Origin: CAWEBF01 sp963807235
Lineage (GTDB): Bacteria; Acidobacteriota; Vicinamibacteria; Vicinamibacterales; UBA2999
NCBI GenBank assembly: GCA_963807235.1
Contig: CAWEBF010000008.1
Location: 124,001 to 188,000 of the forward strand
DNA: 64,000 nucleotides
Direction of reading: 5' to 3'
This document shows, piece by piece, positions 48,880 through 56,146 of this stretch; the first letter of the stretch is position 1; each line of letters starts with the position of its first letter. Below the pieces are notes generated by a model that saw only the letters and a list, made by a program, of their open reading frames with translations, did not search any database and was not told the DNA's origin. Both the position numbers and the translations under genes were made by a program.

Positions 48880-49147
48880 CCGCGGCGCGGCGCTGGCGCC
48901 GTTGCGCGCGCAGGAGCAGCGCGAGGCCGATGCCGGCGACCACCAGGGCCGCCACCGCGTACGCGGCCTCGAACTGCGCGTTCAGGTAGTACAGCTCAGC
49001 GCCGGAGGGATCGAAGGCGCGCTCCATCAGCCATTCCCGGTACCACCACGCCGCCAGATAGCCGCGCCACACGGCCACGCCGTCGCCGGCGATCATCAGC
49101 ACCCACGGCCACGCCGTCGTGGGGTGCGACGGCTGTTCCGTGCTCAC
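48863..49147 (-). CDS. Small membrane protein (DUF2089 operon)
   Basis: A 94-residue protein with two hydrophobic segments (A-W-P-W-V-L-M-I-A-G-D-G-V-A-V-W near the start, A-Y-A-V-A-A-L-V-V-A-G-I-G-L-A-L-L-L near the end) and an Arg-rich C-terminus (R-A-Q-R-R-Q-R-R). It is the last gene of the DUF2089 operon and overlaps the 3' end of the convergent PEP-CTERM gene by 17 bases. Family not recognised. Confidence 0.6.
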   Translation of the reverse strand: MSTEQPSHPTTAWPWVLMIAGDGVAVWRGYLAAWWYREWLMERAFDPSGAELYYLNAQFEAAYAVAALVVAGIGLALLLRAQRRQRRAAVNGSE

Positions 49148-49162
49148 CCGCGAGTCCAGGGA

Positions 49163-49489
49163 CTAGAGGTCGGCCGCGACGGTGCGTCGCACCGCGGCCT
49201 CGTCGTAGCCATGTATCAAGGCGCGGCGCGTCAGCAAGAACGTGAAGCCCACCACGAAGCCCGACAGCAGCAGCGCGCGTGTGACGTGCGACGGTTGTCC
49301 CGTGGACGCCGCCGCGGCTCCCGCGACGAGCAGTAGTCCGCTGAACACGATCACGGCGCTCCAGACCCCGAGGGCCAGACTGCGCAGCCGGCCACGTTGA
49401 GCCGGGATGGCGAAGAGCGAACAGAGCGAGAGGAGCGAGAGGTAGGAGAAAAGCTTCGCCGTCTCGGGCGAGAACCACGCATCGGTCAT
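49163..49489 (-). CDS. Small membrane protein, unknown (DUF2089 operon)
   Basis: A 108-residue protein with about three helices: L-F-S-Y-L-S-L-L-S-L-C-S-L-F-A-I, A-L-G-V-W-S-A-V-I-V-F-S-G-L-L-L-V-A-G, and T-R-A-L-L-L-S-G-F-V-V-G-F-T-F-L. Its ATG 49489 overlaps the stop of the DUF2089 gene by four bases (49486-49489), indicating coupled translation. Function unknown. Confidence 0.65.
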   Translation of the reverse strand: MTDAWFSPETAKLFSYLSLLSLCSLFAIPAQRGRLRSLALGVWSAVIVFSGLLLVAGAAAASTGQPSHVTRALLLSGFVVGFTFLLTRRALIHGYDEAAVRRTVAADL

Positions 49490-49791
49490 GATCGGCCTCC
49501 AGTCTGCGCCGCCCGGTGGGCTTCGAGCAGCTTCTTCCCGGCGCGCTCGGAGATCTCGCCGTCGGCGACGAGCGCGCGAATACGAGCCTGCAGGGGATCG
49601 GTGGTCGGCACCGAGTCCACGGCGCGAATCCGCTCGATCAGGCGGTCGAGGCGGATTCGGATGGTGGGATACGACACGTCGTACTCCGCGGCCAGCTCCT
49701 TCAGCGAACCCGAGGCCAGGACCAGCCGCTTCACGAACTGGTAATCCTCGTCCTCGAGGTGCGCGAGCCACTGCGGCAGTTCCCGAGCCAC
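49486..49791 (-). CDS. DUF2089-family putative regulator
   Basis: A 101-residue protein from GTG 49791. The HTH-like core is F-V-K-R-L-V-L-A-S-G-S-L-K-E-L-A-A-E-Y-D-V-S-Y-P-T-I-R-I-R-L-D-R-L-I, the DUF2089 signature (A-S-G-S-L-K-E-L-x-V-S-Y-P-T-V-R). It is a small DNA-binding-type protein. The palindrome at 49811-49836, twenty bases before its start, is a plausible site. It heads an operon with two small membrane proteins, the usual arrangement for this family. Confidence 0.82.
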   Translation of the reverse strand: MARELPQWLAHLEDEDYQFVKRLVLASGSLKELAAEYDVSYPTIRIRLDRLIERIRAVDSVPTTDPLQARIRALVADGEISERAGKKLLEAHRAAQTGGRS

Positions 49792-49810
49792 GCGCGAAGG
49801 TAGCCTTGAA

Positions 49811-49836
49811 TAAAACGAAAGTCAAGTTTCGTTTTA
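49811..49836. promoter_or_regulatory. Palindromic operator candidate of the DUF2089 operon
   Basis: TAAAACGAAA (49811-49820) with its exact complement TTTCGTTTTA (49827-49836), spacer GTCAAG. It lies 20 bases upstream of the DUF2089 gene. It is AT-rich in a GC-rich background, so a promoter/operator is likely. Confidence 0.68.
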
Positions 49837-49936
49837 GTGAACCTTGCGAGATGCGCAATCCGCAAGAAAATACGCAGTTGCTTTACTATCTGTCGTGCGC
49901 CGGCACGGTTCCCATGTCCGTCGCGAAGGAGCAAGG

Positions 49937-50557
49937 ATGATTCGACGAGTCTTGTGGGCGGTGCTTGCAGCTGTCCTGGTGGTTCCGCTGTCGGCGCAGT
50001 CGCCCGCGGGCTGGCGCGTGCACACCGACCCCAGCCAGAACGCACAGGACCCCGACAACACCCCGAACCTGACCTTTGCGGGCATGGGAAAGGGATTCCA
50101 CGTCGTCAGCGGCCCGGCCGGCACGTTCTGGCACCCCTCGAACACGGCGAGCGGCAGCTATGTCCTGCGCGGAACGTTCCAGCTGATGGAGCCCAGCAAC
50201 CATACGAACTACTACGGTCTGGTGTTCGGCGGGCGCGATCTCGAGGGGCCCAACCAGAGCTACACCTACTTCGTGGTGGCGCAGGACGGCACGTACCAGG
50301 TGCGGAACCGCAACGGCCGGCAGGTCACGACCGTGCACGCCCCGATGGCCAACGCCGCCGTCAGGCGTCCCGGCGCGAACGGGCAGTCGACCAACGCGCT
50401 CGAGGTGCGCGTGGCCGGCGACACGATCTCCTACGTCGTCAACGGCACTGTGGTGCAGATGGGCCCGAAAGGCGCCTTGACCACGGACGGCCTGACGGGC
50501 GTGCGCATCAACCACGTGCTGAACGTGCACGTGGAGGGGTTCGCGGTAGGCAAGTAG
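49937..50557 (+). CDS. Exported lectin/glucanase-like beta-sandwich protein
   Basis: A 206-residue exported protein. ATG 49937 (AAGGAGCAAGG upstream) starts a signal peptide (V-L-W-A-V-L-A-A-V-L-V-V-P-L-S-A-Q). The remainder looks like a concanavalin-A-like jelly-roll of the DUF1080 type: N-L-T-F-A-G-M-G-K-G-F-H-V, G-S-Y-V-L-R-G-T-F-Q-L-M-E-P, N-Y-Y-G-L-V-F-G-G-R-D-L, V-A-G-D-T-I-S-Y-V-V-N-G and G-L-T-G-V-R-I-N-H. It could bind or process glycans; no catalytic acid is evident. The repeat at 50558 begins right after its stop. Confidence 0.7.
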   Translation: MIRRVLWAVLAAVLVVPLSAQSPAGWRVHTDPSQNAQDPDNTPNLTFAGMGKGFHVVSGPAGTFWHPSNTASGSYVLRGTFQLMEPSNHTNYYGLVFGGRDLEGPNQSYTYFVVAQDGTYQVRNRNGRQVTTVHAPMANAAVRRPGANGQSTNALEVRVAGDTISYVVNGTVVQMGPKGALTTDGLTGVRINHVLNVHVEGFAVGK

Positions 50558-50594
50558 CTAGCGAGGCTCCGCCTCCTAGGGCAGTGTTGATTGC
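50558..50594 (+). repeat. Dispersed intergenic element, partial copy 3
   Basis: CTAGCGAGGCTCCGCCTC then, after a few bases, GCAGTGTTGATTGCC. It is a truncated version of the element at 17907 and 31849; the right arm and the TTC hairpin are missing. It begins directly after TAG 50555-50557. Confidence 0.65.
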
Positions 50595-50663
50595 CTTTGC
50601 GCGAGAACTCATTGGTTGGAATCGGGCGTCAAGTTTCTAGTGAAATCGAATCGAGGATCACAC

Positions 50664-51059
50664 ATGCGTCGGTTGCTCATCGCGTTGTTCTCACTGGTGG
50701 CGTTGGCCGGGACCGTCGCCGTGGCCCAGGAAGGCCATCCGCTCAAGGGGTCGTGGATCGGTACGTGGAGCGGGAACACCGTCCACGGTAACGACGTGCT
50801 GCTGGTCCTGACCTGGGACGGCAAGACCATCACAGGCACCATCAACCCCGGCACCGACAACATGGCGATCAAGAACGCGTCGCTCAATCCCGAGGGTTGG
50901 GTGGTGCATCTCGAGGCCGACGCCAAGGACAAGGCGGGTGCCGTGGTGACCTATGTGCTCGACGGCAAGATCGAGAACCTGGCGATGCACAACCGCGCCA
51001 TCATCGGGACGTGGAAGAGCCAGCGTGGCAGCGGCCAGCTGAAGATCAGCCGCCAGTGA
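50664..51059 (+). CDS. Exported small beta-barrel-like protein, unknown
   Basis: A 131-residue protein; ATG 50664 is the best start before a signal peptide (R-L-L-I-A-L-F-S-L-V-A-L-A-G-T-V-A-V-A-Q). The mature part begins H-P-L-K-G-S-W-I-G-T-W-S-G and has L-L-V-L-T-W-D-G-K-T-I-T-G-T-I-N-P, V-V-T-Y-V-L-D-G-K-I-E-N and R-A-I-I-G-T-W-K-S, a lipocalin-like up-down barrel seen in many soil bacteria. It lies just before the DUF6152 fusion gene and may be part of the same transcript. Function unknown. Confidence 0.68.
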   Translation: MRRLLIALFSLVALAGTVAVAQEGHPLKGSWIGTWSGNTVHGNDVLLVLTWDGKTITGTINPGTDNMAIKNASLNPEGWVVHLEADAKDKAGAVVTYVLDGKIENLAMHNRAIIGTWKSQRGSGQLKISRQ

Positions 51060-51082
51060 CCGAAGCGACGAGAGGATCTGCG

Positions 51083-51595
51083 ATGAGCCTGCGGCCTGCT
51101 GGGGCGCTGATCGTGGCCGTGGTGAGCGTGATCGCGCTGGCCACCGACCGGGGTGCCGCGCACCATGCGATCTCGGCGAAGTTCGACGGCACCAAGCCCG
51201 TCACCCTCAACGGCATCGTGACGCTGGTGGACTGGTCCAACCCGCACGTGCACGTCTACGTGAACGTGAAGGACCCCAAGAACCAGGTGCTCAACTGGGC
51301 GGTGGAGCTCGAAAGCCCGATCGACCTGCAGCAGAGCGGGTGGAACAAGGACACGCTCGTGCCCGGCGACGCGGTGACCGTTCAGGGCATCCTGGCCCGT
51401 AACGGCAGCCGGCAGGCGTGGGGAAGCTCCGTCGTCATGAACGCCACGGGCCGCCAGGTGCTCAACGCGAAGCCGATGGCGCCGCCCCAGCCGCTGCAGG
51501 CGCGGCCGACGCCGCTCTGGCCCGACGGGCAGCCCCGACTGGGCGCCGTGCCCGGGTCCGACGGGTATGGGGATTCCCGAGTTCGACGGTCATGA
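51083..51595 (+). CDS. DUF6152-WDGDTLV fusion, N-terminal piece (frameshifted)
   Basis: ATG 51083 begins with a signal peptide, then A-H-H-A-I-S-A-K-F-D-G-T-K-P-V-T-L-N-G, a DUF6152 start. I-V-T-L-V-D-W-S-N-P-H-V-H-V-Y and W-N-K-D-T-L-V-P-G-D-A-V-T-V complete the domain. It does not stop there: L-W-P-D-G-Q-P-R-L-G-A-V-P-G-S-D-G-Y leads on. A single base appears missing near 51563, after which W-G-F-P-S-S-T-V-M-M-E-N-G continues in frame 1 into the next entry. In the intact form the two families are one polypeptide of about 374 residues. Confidence 0.75.
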   Translation: MSLRPAGALIVAVVSVIALATDRGAAHHAISAKFDGTKPVTLNGIVTLVDWSNPHVHVYVNVKDPKNQVLNWAVELESPIDLQQSGWNKDTLVPGDAVTVQGILARNGSRQAWGSSVVMNATGRQVLNAKPMAPPQPLQARPTPLWPDGQPRLGAVPGSDGYGDSRVRRS

Positions 51596-52206
51596 TGGAA
51601 AACGGCGTCAAGGTGGATGCCGACGAGTACGGTCTGCTGAAGAACGTGGCCGACGCGTCCAAGATGGCGCCGATGCAGCCGTGGGCGCTGGGGCTGTATC
51701 AAAACCGGCAACGGCGCTTCCTCGAGGACGATCCGACGTTCGTCAACTGCAAGCCGCCCGGCGGACCGAGACAGTTCCAGCAGCGCTTCGGCATCCAGTT
51801 CATGGAAGACCGCGCGCGCCAGCGTATCTTCGTGCTGATCGGCGGCGGCAACCGCAACTTCCGGATCATCTACACCGACGGACGCAGCCACGTGGGCCAG
51901 GTGAGCGGCGACGACGACAACCCGCTGTACTACGGCCGAGCCGTGGGCAAGTGGGAGGGCAGCGCGCTTGTGGTCGATACGCGCGGCTTCAACGAGGATT
52001 TCTGGTTCACCAACGGGGGCCTGCCGCACACGGACCAGCTGCGGCTGGTGGAGCGGTTCACCAGGGTTGACCTGGATACGTTGCGCTACGAGGTAACCGT
52101 CGAGGATCCAGGAGCTTACACGCGCCCCTGGACCTCAGGCTGGACCATGCGATGGGTGGGCGGCGAGACACTTCCCGTGCACTTTTGCCAAGACAATCGG
52201 CCCTAG
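51566..52206 (+). CDS. DUF6152-WDGDTLV fusion, C-terminal WDGDTLV-like piece
   Basis: This part continues the fusion gene started at 51083. It has F-G-I-Q-F-M-E-D-R-A-R-Q-R-I-F-V-L-I-G-G-G, Y-T-D-G-R-S-H, Y-Y-G-R-A-V-G-K-W-E-G-S-A-L-V-V-D-T, P-H-T-D-Q-L-R-L-V-E-R-F-T-R and V-E-D-P-G-A-Y-T-R-P-W, the second half of the WDGDTLV family pattern. The N-terminal D-L-S-G-x-W region seen in stand-alone members is replaced by the DUF6152 domain. The late H-F-C-Q-D-N corresponds to the Y-A-C/Y-V-C segment of the paralogues. Confidence 0.72.
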
Positions 52207-52256
52207 ACGCGAGATAGTTGATAGACGGAGACTGGAACATCGGCAGGAGGCAGGAC

Positions 52257-52682
52257 ATGAGAGCGTACATGCTTGGCGGTTTGGTGGCGGTGGCGCTGTT
52301 TCTCGCCGCGGGCACTCTGCGGGCGCACCACTCCTTCGCGGCGGAGTTCGACGCCAACAAGCCCATCACGTTGAAGGGGATCGTCACCAAGATCGAGTGG
52401 ACGAACCCGCACGTGTGGTTCTACGTGAACGTCAAGGACGAGAAGACCGGCGAGGTGACCAACTGGGGCGCCGAGATGGGCCCGCCGCACGGGTTGCAGC
52501 GCCGCGGCTGGCGCCGTGACACGCTGAAGATCGGCGAGGAAGTGACTGTCGCCGGCTCGCTGGCCAAGAACGGCAGCAAGCGCATGAACGCGCGCCAGGT
52601 CACGATGACCAGCACGGGCGGGCGTCCGGGCGAGACACTTGACGCCGTCTCGAGCGGCGGCGCGAATTCCGCCGACAACTAG
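52257..52682 (+). CDS. DUF6152-type exported protein
   Basis: A 141-residue protein from ATG 52257; AGGAGG lies 7-12 bases upstream. The signal peptide (L-G-G-L-V-A-V-A-L-F-L-A-A-G-T-L-R-A) is cut before H-H-S-F-A-A-E-F-D-A-N-K-P-I-T-L-K-G. The family core I-E-W-T-N-P-H-V-W-F-Y-V-N-V and G-L-Q-R-R-G-W-R-R-D-T-L-K-I-G follows. It is followed 131 bases later by a WDGDTLV gene, repeating the pair at 11133-12337. The hairpin element at 52674 overlaps its stop. Confidence 0.82.
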   Translation: MRAYMLGGLVAVALFLAAGTLRAHHSFAAEFDANKPITLKGIVTKIEWTNPHVWFYVNVKDEKTGEVTNWGAEMGPPHGLQRRGWRRDTLKIGEEVTVAGSLAKNGSKRMNARQVTMTSTGGRPGETLDAVSSGGANSADN

Positions 52683-52725
52683 CTTCGCGAGTTGTCGTTT
52701 GTTTTCTGGCCCCGCTTCGCGGGGC
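52674..52725 (+). repeat. Two-hairpin intergenic element over a gene stop codon
   Basis: GACAACTAGC-TTC-GCGAGTTGTC (52674-52696, one mismatch) contains the TAG stop of the DUF6152 gene. After a T-rich linker comes GCCCCGC-TTC-GCGGGGC (52709-52725), the exact second hairpin found at 15141-15157 in opposite orientation. Confidence 0.75.
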
Positions 52726-52813
52726 TGACATCTTCCAAGGCCCAGGGAGCCACGGGGGGACCGTCCAGCGACAGTGGCCTTGAAGATGTCGATACCGGAG
52801 GAGTCTCGATCGC

Positions 52814-53749
52814 ATGACGCCACAGTCGCGCCTGGTCGCGGTGTCCGTTGCCGCCTGCCTTGCGTTCGCTTCACCGTTCCTCGTCGAGCGTCTGCAGGGG
52901 CAGGCGCCAGCCAGTCAGCCGCCCGCCGGACAGGCACCGGCGGCACAGGGCGGCCAGGGGCGGGGCGGCACGCAGGACGTGGTTGGCGGCGGCACGCTTC
53001 AGCAGGGCCGCGCCGGCGGCGGCCGCGGACGTCAAGGGGCGCCGCCGCGCACACCGCCGCGGAACTCCAGCGGCCGTGTGGTACTGATGGGCGCGACGCC
53101 GTCGGAAAAGGGCGTGTGGCTGCCGACCATCGGCATCACCGCGCCCATCTTCGAACGCTCGAAGATCGACGAGGTGCCGTGGCAGCCGTGGGCTCGCGCG
53201 CTCTTCGTCGAGCGCGAGAAGCACGAGCTGGAGCCGCACACCCGTTGCAAGGCCTCGGGGATGGCGCGTCAGTTCGAGACGCCCTACGGCGTCGAGTTCC
53301 TGGAGATGACCGACGAGCAGCGCCTGTACATCTTCGACATCGGCGGCCCCCACACGTTCCGCACCGTGTACATGGACGGGCGCTCGCATCCCGTCAACCC
53401 CATTCCCAGCTACTACGGGCACTCGGTGGGGTGGTGGGAAGGCGACACACTGGTGATCGACACGGTGGGCTACAACGAGCGGTTCTGGATGGATCGGCGC
53501 GGCGTTCCGCACACCGACCGGCTGCACACCATCGAGCGCTTCACCCGCAACGACTACAACGCCATCCGGTACCAGTACACCGTGGACGATCCCGGCGCCT
53601 ACACCGCGCCGTGGAAGGGCACCTTCAACTTGCGCTGGGAGGCGGGCCAGGAGCTGTTCGAGTACGTGTGCCAGCAGGCCAACTACGCGCACGAGCTGAT
53701 GGTCGGCACCTTCAGCGAAGTGGACCGCACGAGTCCGATTGTTCCGTAG
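52814..53749 (+). CDS. Exported WDGDTLV-family protein
   Basis: A 311-residue member of the family. A signal peptide (A-V-S-V-A-A-C-L-A-F-A-S-P-F-L-V-E-R) is followed by a long Gly/Gln/Pro-rich linker (about 30-90), then G-V-W-L-P-T-I-G-I, E-V-P-W-Q-P-W-A-R-A-L-F, R-C-K-A-S-G-M-A-R-Q-F-E-T-P-Y-G-V, H-S-V-G-W-W-E-G-D-T-L-V-I-D-T, R-F-W-M-D-R-R-G-V-P-H-T-D-R-L-H-T-I-E-R-F and D-D-P-G-A-Y-T-A-P-W. It ends with F-E-Y-V-C-Q-Q-A-N-Y. It pairs with the DUF6152 gene upstream. Function unknown. Confidence 0.82.
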   Translation: MTPQSRLVAVSVAACLAFASPFLVERLQGQAPASQPPAGQAPAAQGGQGRGGTQDVVGGGTLQQGRAGGGRGRQGAPPRTPPRNSSGRVVLMGATPSEKGVWLPTIGITAPIFERSKIDEVPWQPWARALFVEREKHELEPHTRCKASGMARQFETPYGVEFLEMTDEQRLYIFDIGGPHTFRTVYMDGRSHPVNPIPSYYGHSVGWWEGDTLVIDTVGYNERFWMDRRGVPHTDRLHTIERFTRNDYNAIRYQYTVDDPGAYTAPWKGTFNLRWEAGQELFEYVCQQANYAHELMVGTFSEVDRTSPIVP

Positions 53750-53777
53750 TTCGTGGTTCGTGGTTCGTAGTTCGTAG
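53750..53777. repeat. Heptanucleotide tandem repeat (TTCGTGG/TTCGTAG)
   Basis: TTCGTGG, TTCGTGG, TTCGTAG, TTCGTAG directly follow the TAG stop of the WDGDTLV gene (53747-53749). This is the complement of the ACTACGA/CTACGAA array at 21267, so one heptamer is used at two distant loci in opposite orientation. Confidence 0.88.
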
Positions 53778-53797
53778 TCGTGGTTGGTCGTCTGCCG

Positions 53798-54544
53798 ATG
53801 AAGTTGGCGGCAGTCGCGGCCCTCGCCTATCTGGCCCTCTGCGGCCTCCTCGCGCTGTTCCAGCGTTCGTTCATCTACTTTCCACAGCCTCGTACCAACC
53901 GCGACCACCCGACGCTCACGCTGGCGGTGCCCGACGCGCGTATCGAAGTGACGACGCGGCAGTCGCAGCAGGCGGGGGCGCTGCTGTACTTCGGCGGCAA
54001 CGCCGAGGACGTGTCATGGAGCGCTGGCGAACTGGAGGCGGCGTTTCCCGATCGCGATCTCTACCTGATGCACTACCGCGGCTACGGCGGCAGTTCAGGA
54101 CGGCCGACCGAGGCCGCGTTATTCGCGGACGCTGTCGCGCTCTTCGATCTGGTCCGTGCGAATCACAACCACATCGTCGTCGTCGGCCGCAGCCTCGGCG
54201 GCGGCGTTGCCGTGTACCTGGCGAGCAAGCGGCCTGTTTCACGTCTCGTCCTGGTTACGCCGTTCGACAGCGTTCTGGCTCTGGCCGCCCGGTCGTTCTG
54301 GTTCGTGCCGTTGCGTTGGCTGCTGCGCGACAAGTTCGAATCGGTGAAGTACGCGCCCGACATCACGGCGCCGACGACGATCATCGCCGCCGAGCACGAC
54401 GTCGAGATTCCGCGGCGGCACACCGACGCGCTGCTGCGGCGTTTTCAGCCGGGCGTCGCGGTCTTGAAGATCGTCCGTGGCGCCGGTCACAACAGCATCG
54501 CCGGCAGCCCGGAATACGTGCCCCTTTTGCGAAACCAGCCGTAG
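53798..54544 (+). CDS. Alpha/beta hydrolase, membrane-anchored
   Basis: ATG 53798 begins M-K-L-A-A-V-A-A-L-A-Y-L-A-L-C-G-L-L-A-L-F, a signal-anchor. F-Q-R-S-F-I-Y-F-P-Q-P-R follows, typical of the BEM46/YfhR-like alpha/beta hydrolase group. The nucleophile elbow is V-V-G-R-S-L-G-G-G-V-A-V, the acid is in A-A-E-H-D-V-E-I-P, and the His is in G-A-G-H-N-S. All triad residues are present, so an active serine hydrolase facing the periplasm is likely. L-M-H-Y-R-G-Y-G-G-S-S-G-R is the oxyanion-loop strand. Substrate unknown. Confidence 0.85.
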   Translation: MKLAAVAALAYLALCGLLALFQRSFIYFPQPRTNRDHPTLTLAVPDARIEVTTRQSQQAGALLYFGGNAEDVSWSAGELEAAFPDRDLYLMHYRGYGGSSGRPTEAALFADAVALFDLVRANHNHIVVVGRSLGGGVAVYLASKRPVSRLVLVTPFDSVLALAARSFWFVPLRWLLRDKFESVKYAPDITAPTTIIAAEHDVEIPRRHTDALLRRFQPGVAVLKIVRGAGHNSIAGSPEYVPLLRNQP

Positions 54545-54735
54545 GGCTCCGCGCCGCTTCCAGGCGGGGCGGCCCGCAGACAAGTCCGTCATCTCCATAA
54601 CGTTAGTGTCACCGGCCATGGGGGCGCCCTTCGCTCCACAGCGCGTTGGCTGCTGCGGCTCACTGGCTGGGTGATTGCACTCCGGCTGATTACGTTTTTC
54701 GCGAGGAACGCGGAGAGCGCAGCCGGAGGATACCC

Positions 54736-56130
54736 GTGCGTTCGAACAAGGCACTCATCGTCCTCGTTCTCGTCGCGGCGGCATTGACCGTTCGCTCCTC
54801 CGCGCAGACGGTCGGCGGGACGCGGTTCGTGGCCGGTGAGATCCTGGTGAAGTTCAAGCCAGGCGCCAACGCCGATGCCAGAGCCGATGCGCACAGGGTG
54901 GCCGGCGGGGCGGCGGTCGCCGAGATCCAGCGCACGGGCCTTCACCGTATTCGCGTGCCGGCCCGCAGCGAGGCTGCCGCGATTGCGCGCTACCGGCGAA
55001 ATCCGAACGTCCTCTACGCCGAACCGAACTTCGTTCGCAGCATCCCCATGCCCACGGCACACGGCGGGGGCGGCGAAGTCGTGCCTGGCGACTACCACTT
55101 CACCGAGCAGTGGGCCCTGGACAATACCGGGCAGGGGTTCTTCTGCTTCCCCTGGTTCGGCGGCGAGTTCTGCCTCTACAACGGCACGCCGGACGCCGAT
55201 ATCGACGCGCCCGAAGCGTGGTCGATCCTCACTGGCAGTTCCGCCGTTACCGTGGCGGTGATTGACTCCGGCGTCGACTATACCCACCCCGACCTGGCGC
55301 CCAACTACGTTGGCGGCTACGACTTCGTCAATCTCGATAGCGACCCGATGGACGACCACGGCCACGGGACGCATGTCGCGGGAACGATCGCTGCTGCCAT
55401 CGACAACCACAGCGGCAGCCCGGCCGAAGCGGAAGGTGTGGTCGGCGTGGCGCCCCACGCGCGCATTCTGGGTTACAAGGTTTGTCGTTCGGACGGCACC
55501 TGCGACGACTTTGCGATTCAACAGGCGATCGCACGAGCAGTGACGGACGGCGCCAGGGTCATCAACATGAGCCTGGGACAGACGGAGTATTCCCAGTCGC
55601 TCGACGAGGCGGTGCAGGACGCCTGGGACGCGGGCCTGGTCATCGTCGCCGGGGCCGGCAACGACGGCACGACTGTTCCTTTTTACCCGGCTGCGTTCGA
55701 CAACGTGATCTCGGTCGCCGCCTTCGACGAAGACCACCGCCGGCCGTCGTTCTCCAACTACGGCAGCTGGGTGGACATCTCGGCTCCCGGCAACGCGATC
55801 ATGTCCTCGTATCCATTGGCGTCGTGCCCGGCCTCGACCACCCCAGGCGATACGGGCTGCTACTCGTGGAATACCGGGACGTCGATGGCGTCCCCTCATG
55901 TCGCGGGCGCCGCGGCGCTGGTCTGGTCACGAAGCGACGTGACCTCGAACGTTCAAGTAGTGGACATCCTGCTCAACAGTGCCGACGGCCAGGGCGTGTC
56001 GCCGGTGCGGCTGGACTCCTGGACCATTCACGGCGGCCTCAACCTCCACGACGCCGTCAGCTACGGCCTGACCAATCTGCCTCCTCTCGCCGACGCAGGG
56101 CCCGATCAGACCGTCGCGGACTCAGGATCG
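54736..56130 (+). CDS. Subtilisin-like S8 protease, catalytic part (frameshifted)
   Basis: GTG 54736 with CCGGAGGA upstream starts a signal peptide (V-L-V-L-V-A-A-A-L-T-V-R-S-S-A-Q). An I9-like propeptide (F-V-A-G-E-I-L-V-K-F-K-P-G-A-N) precedes the S8 catalytic domain. The triad is visible: Asp in V-A-V-I-D-S-G-V-D-Y-T-H, His in D-D-H-G-H-G-T-H-V-A-G, Ser in N-T-G-T-S-M-A-S-P-H-V-A-G. A PKD-like domain begins L-P-P-L-A-D-A-G-P-D-Q-T-V-A-D, where a frameshift (about 56122-56130) moves the sense to the next entry. The complete protease would be about 1,238 residues and secreted. Confidence 0.9.
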
Positions 56131-56146
56131 CGACGGCGCGGAGCTG

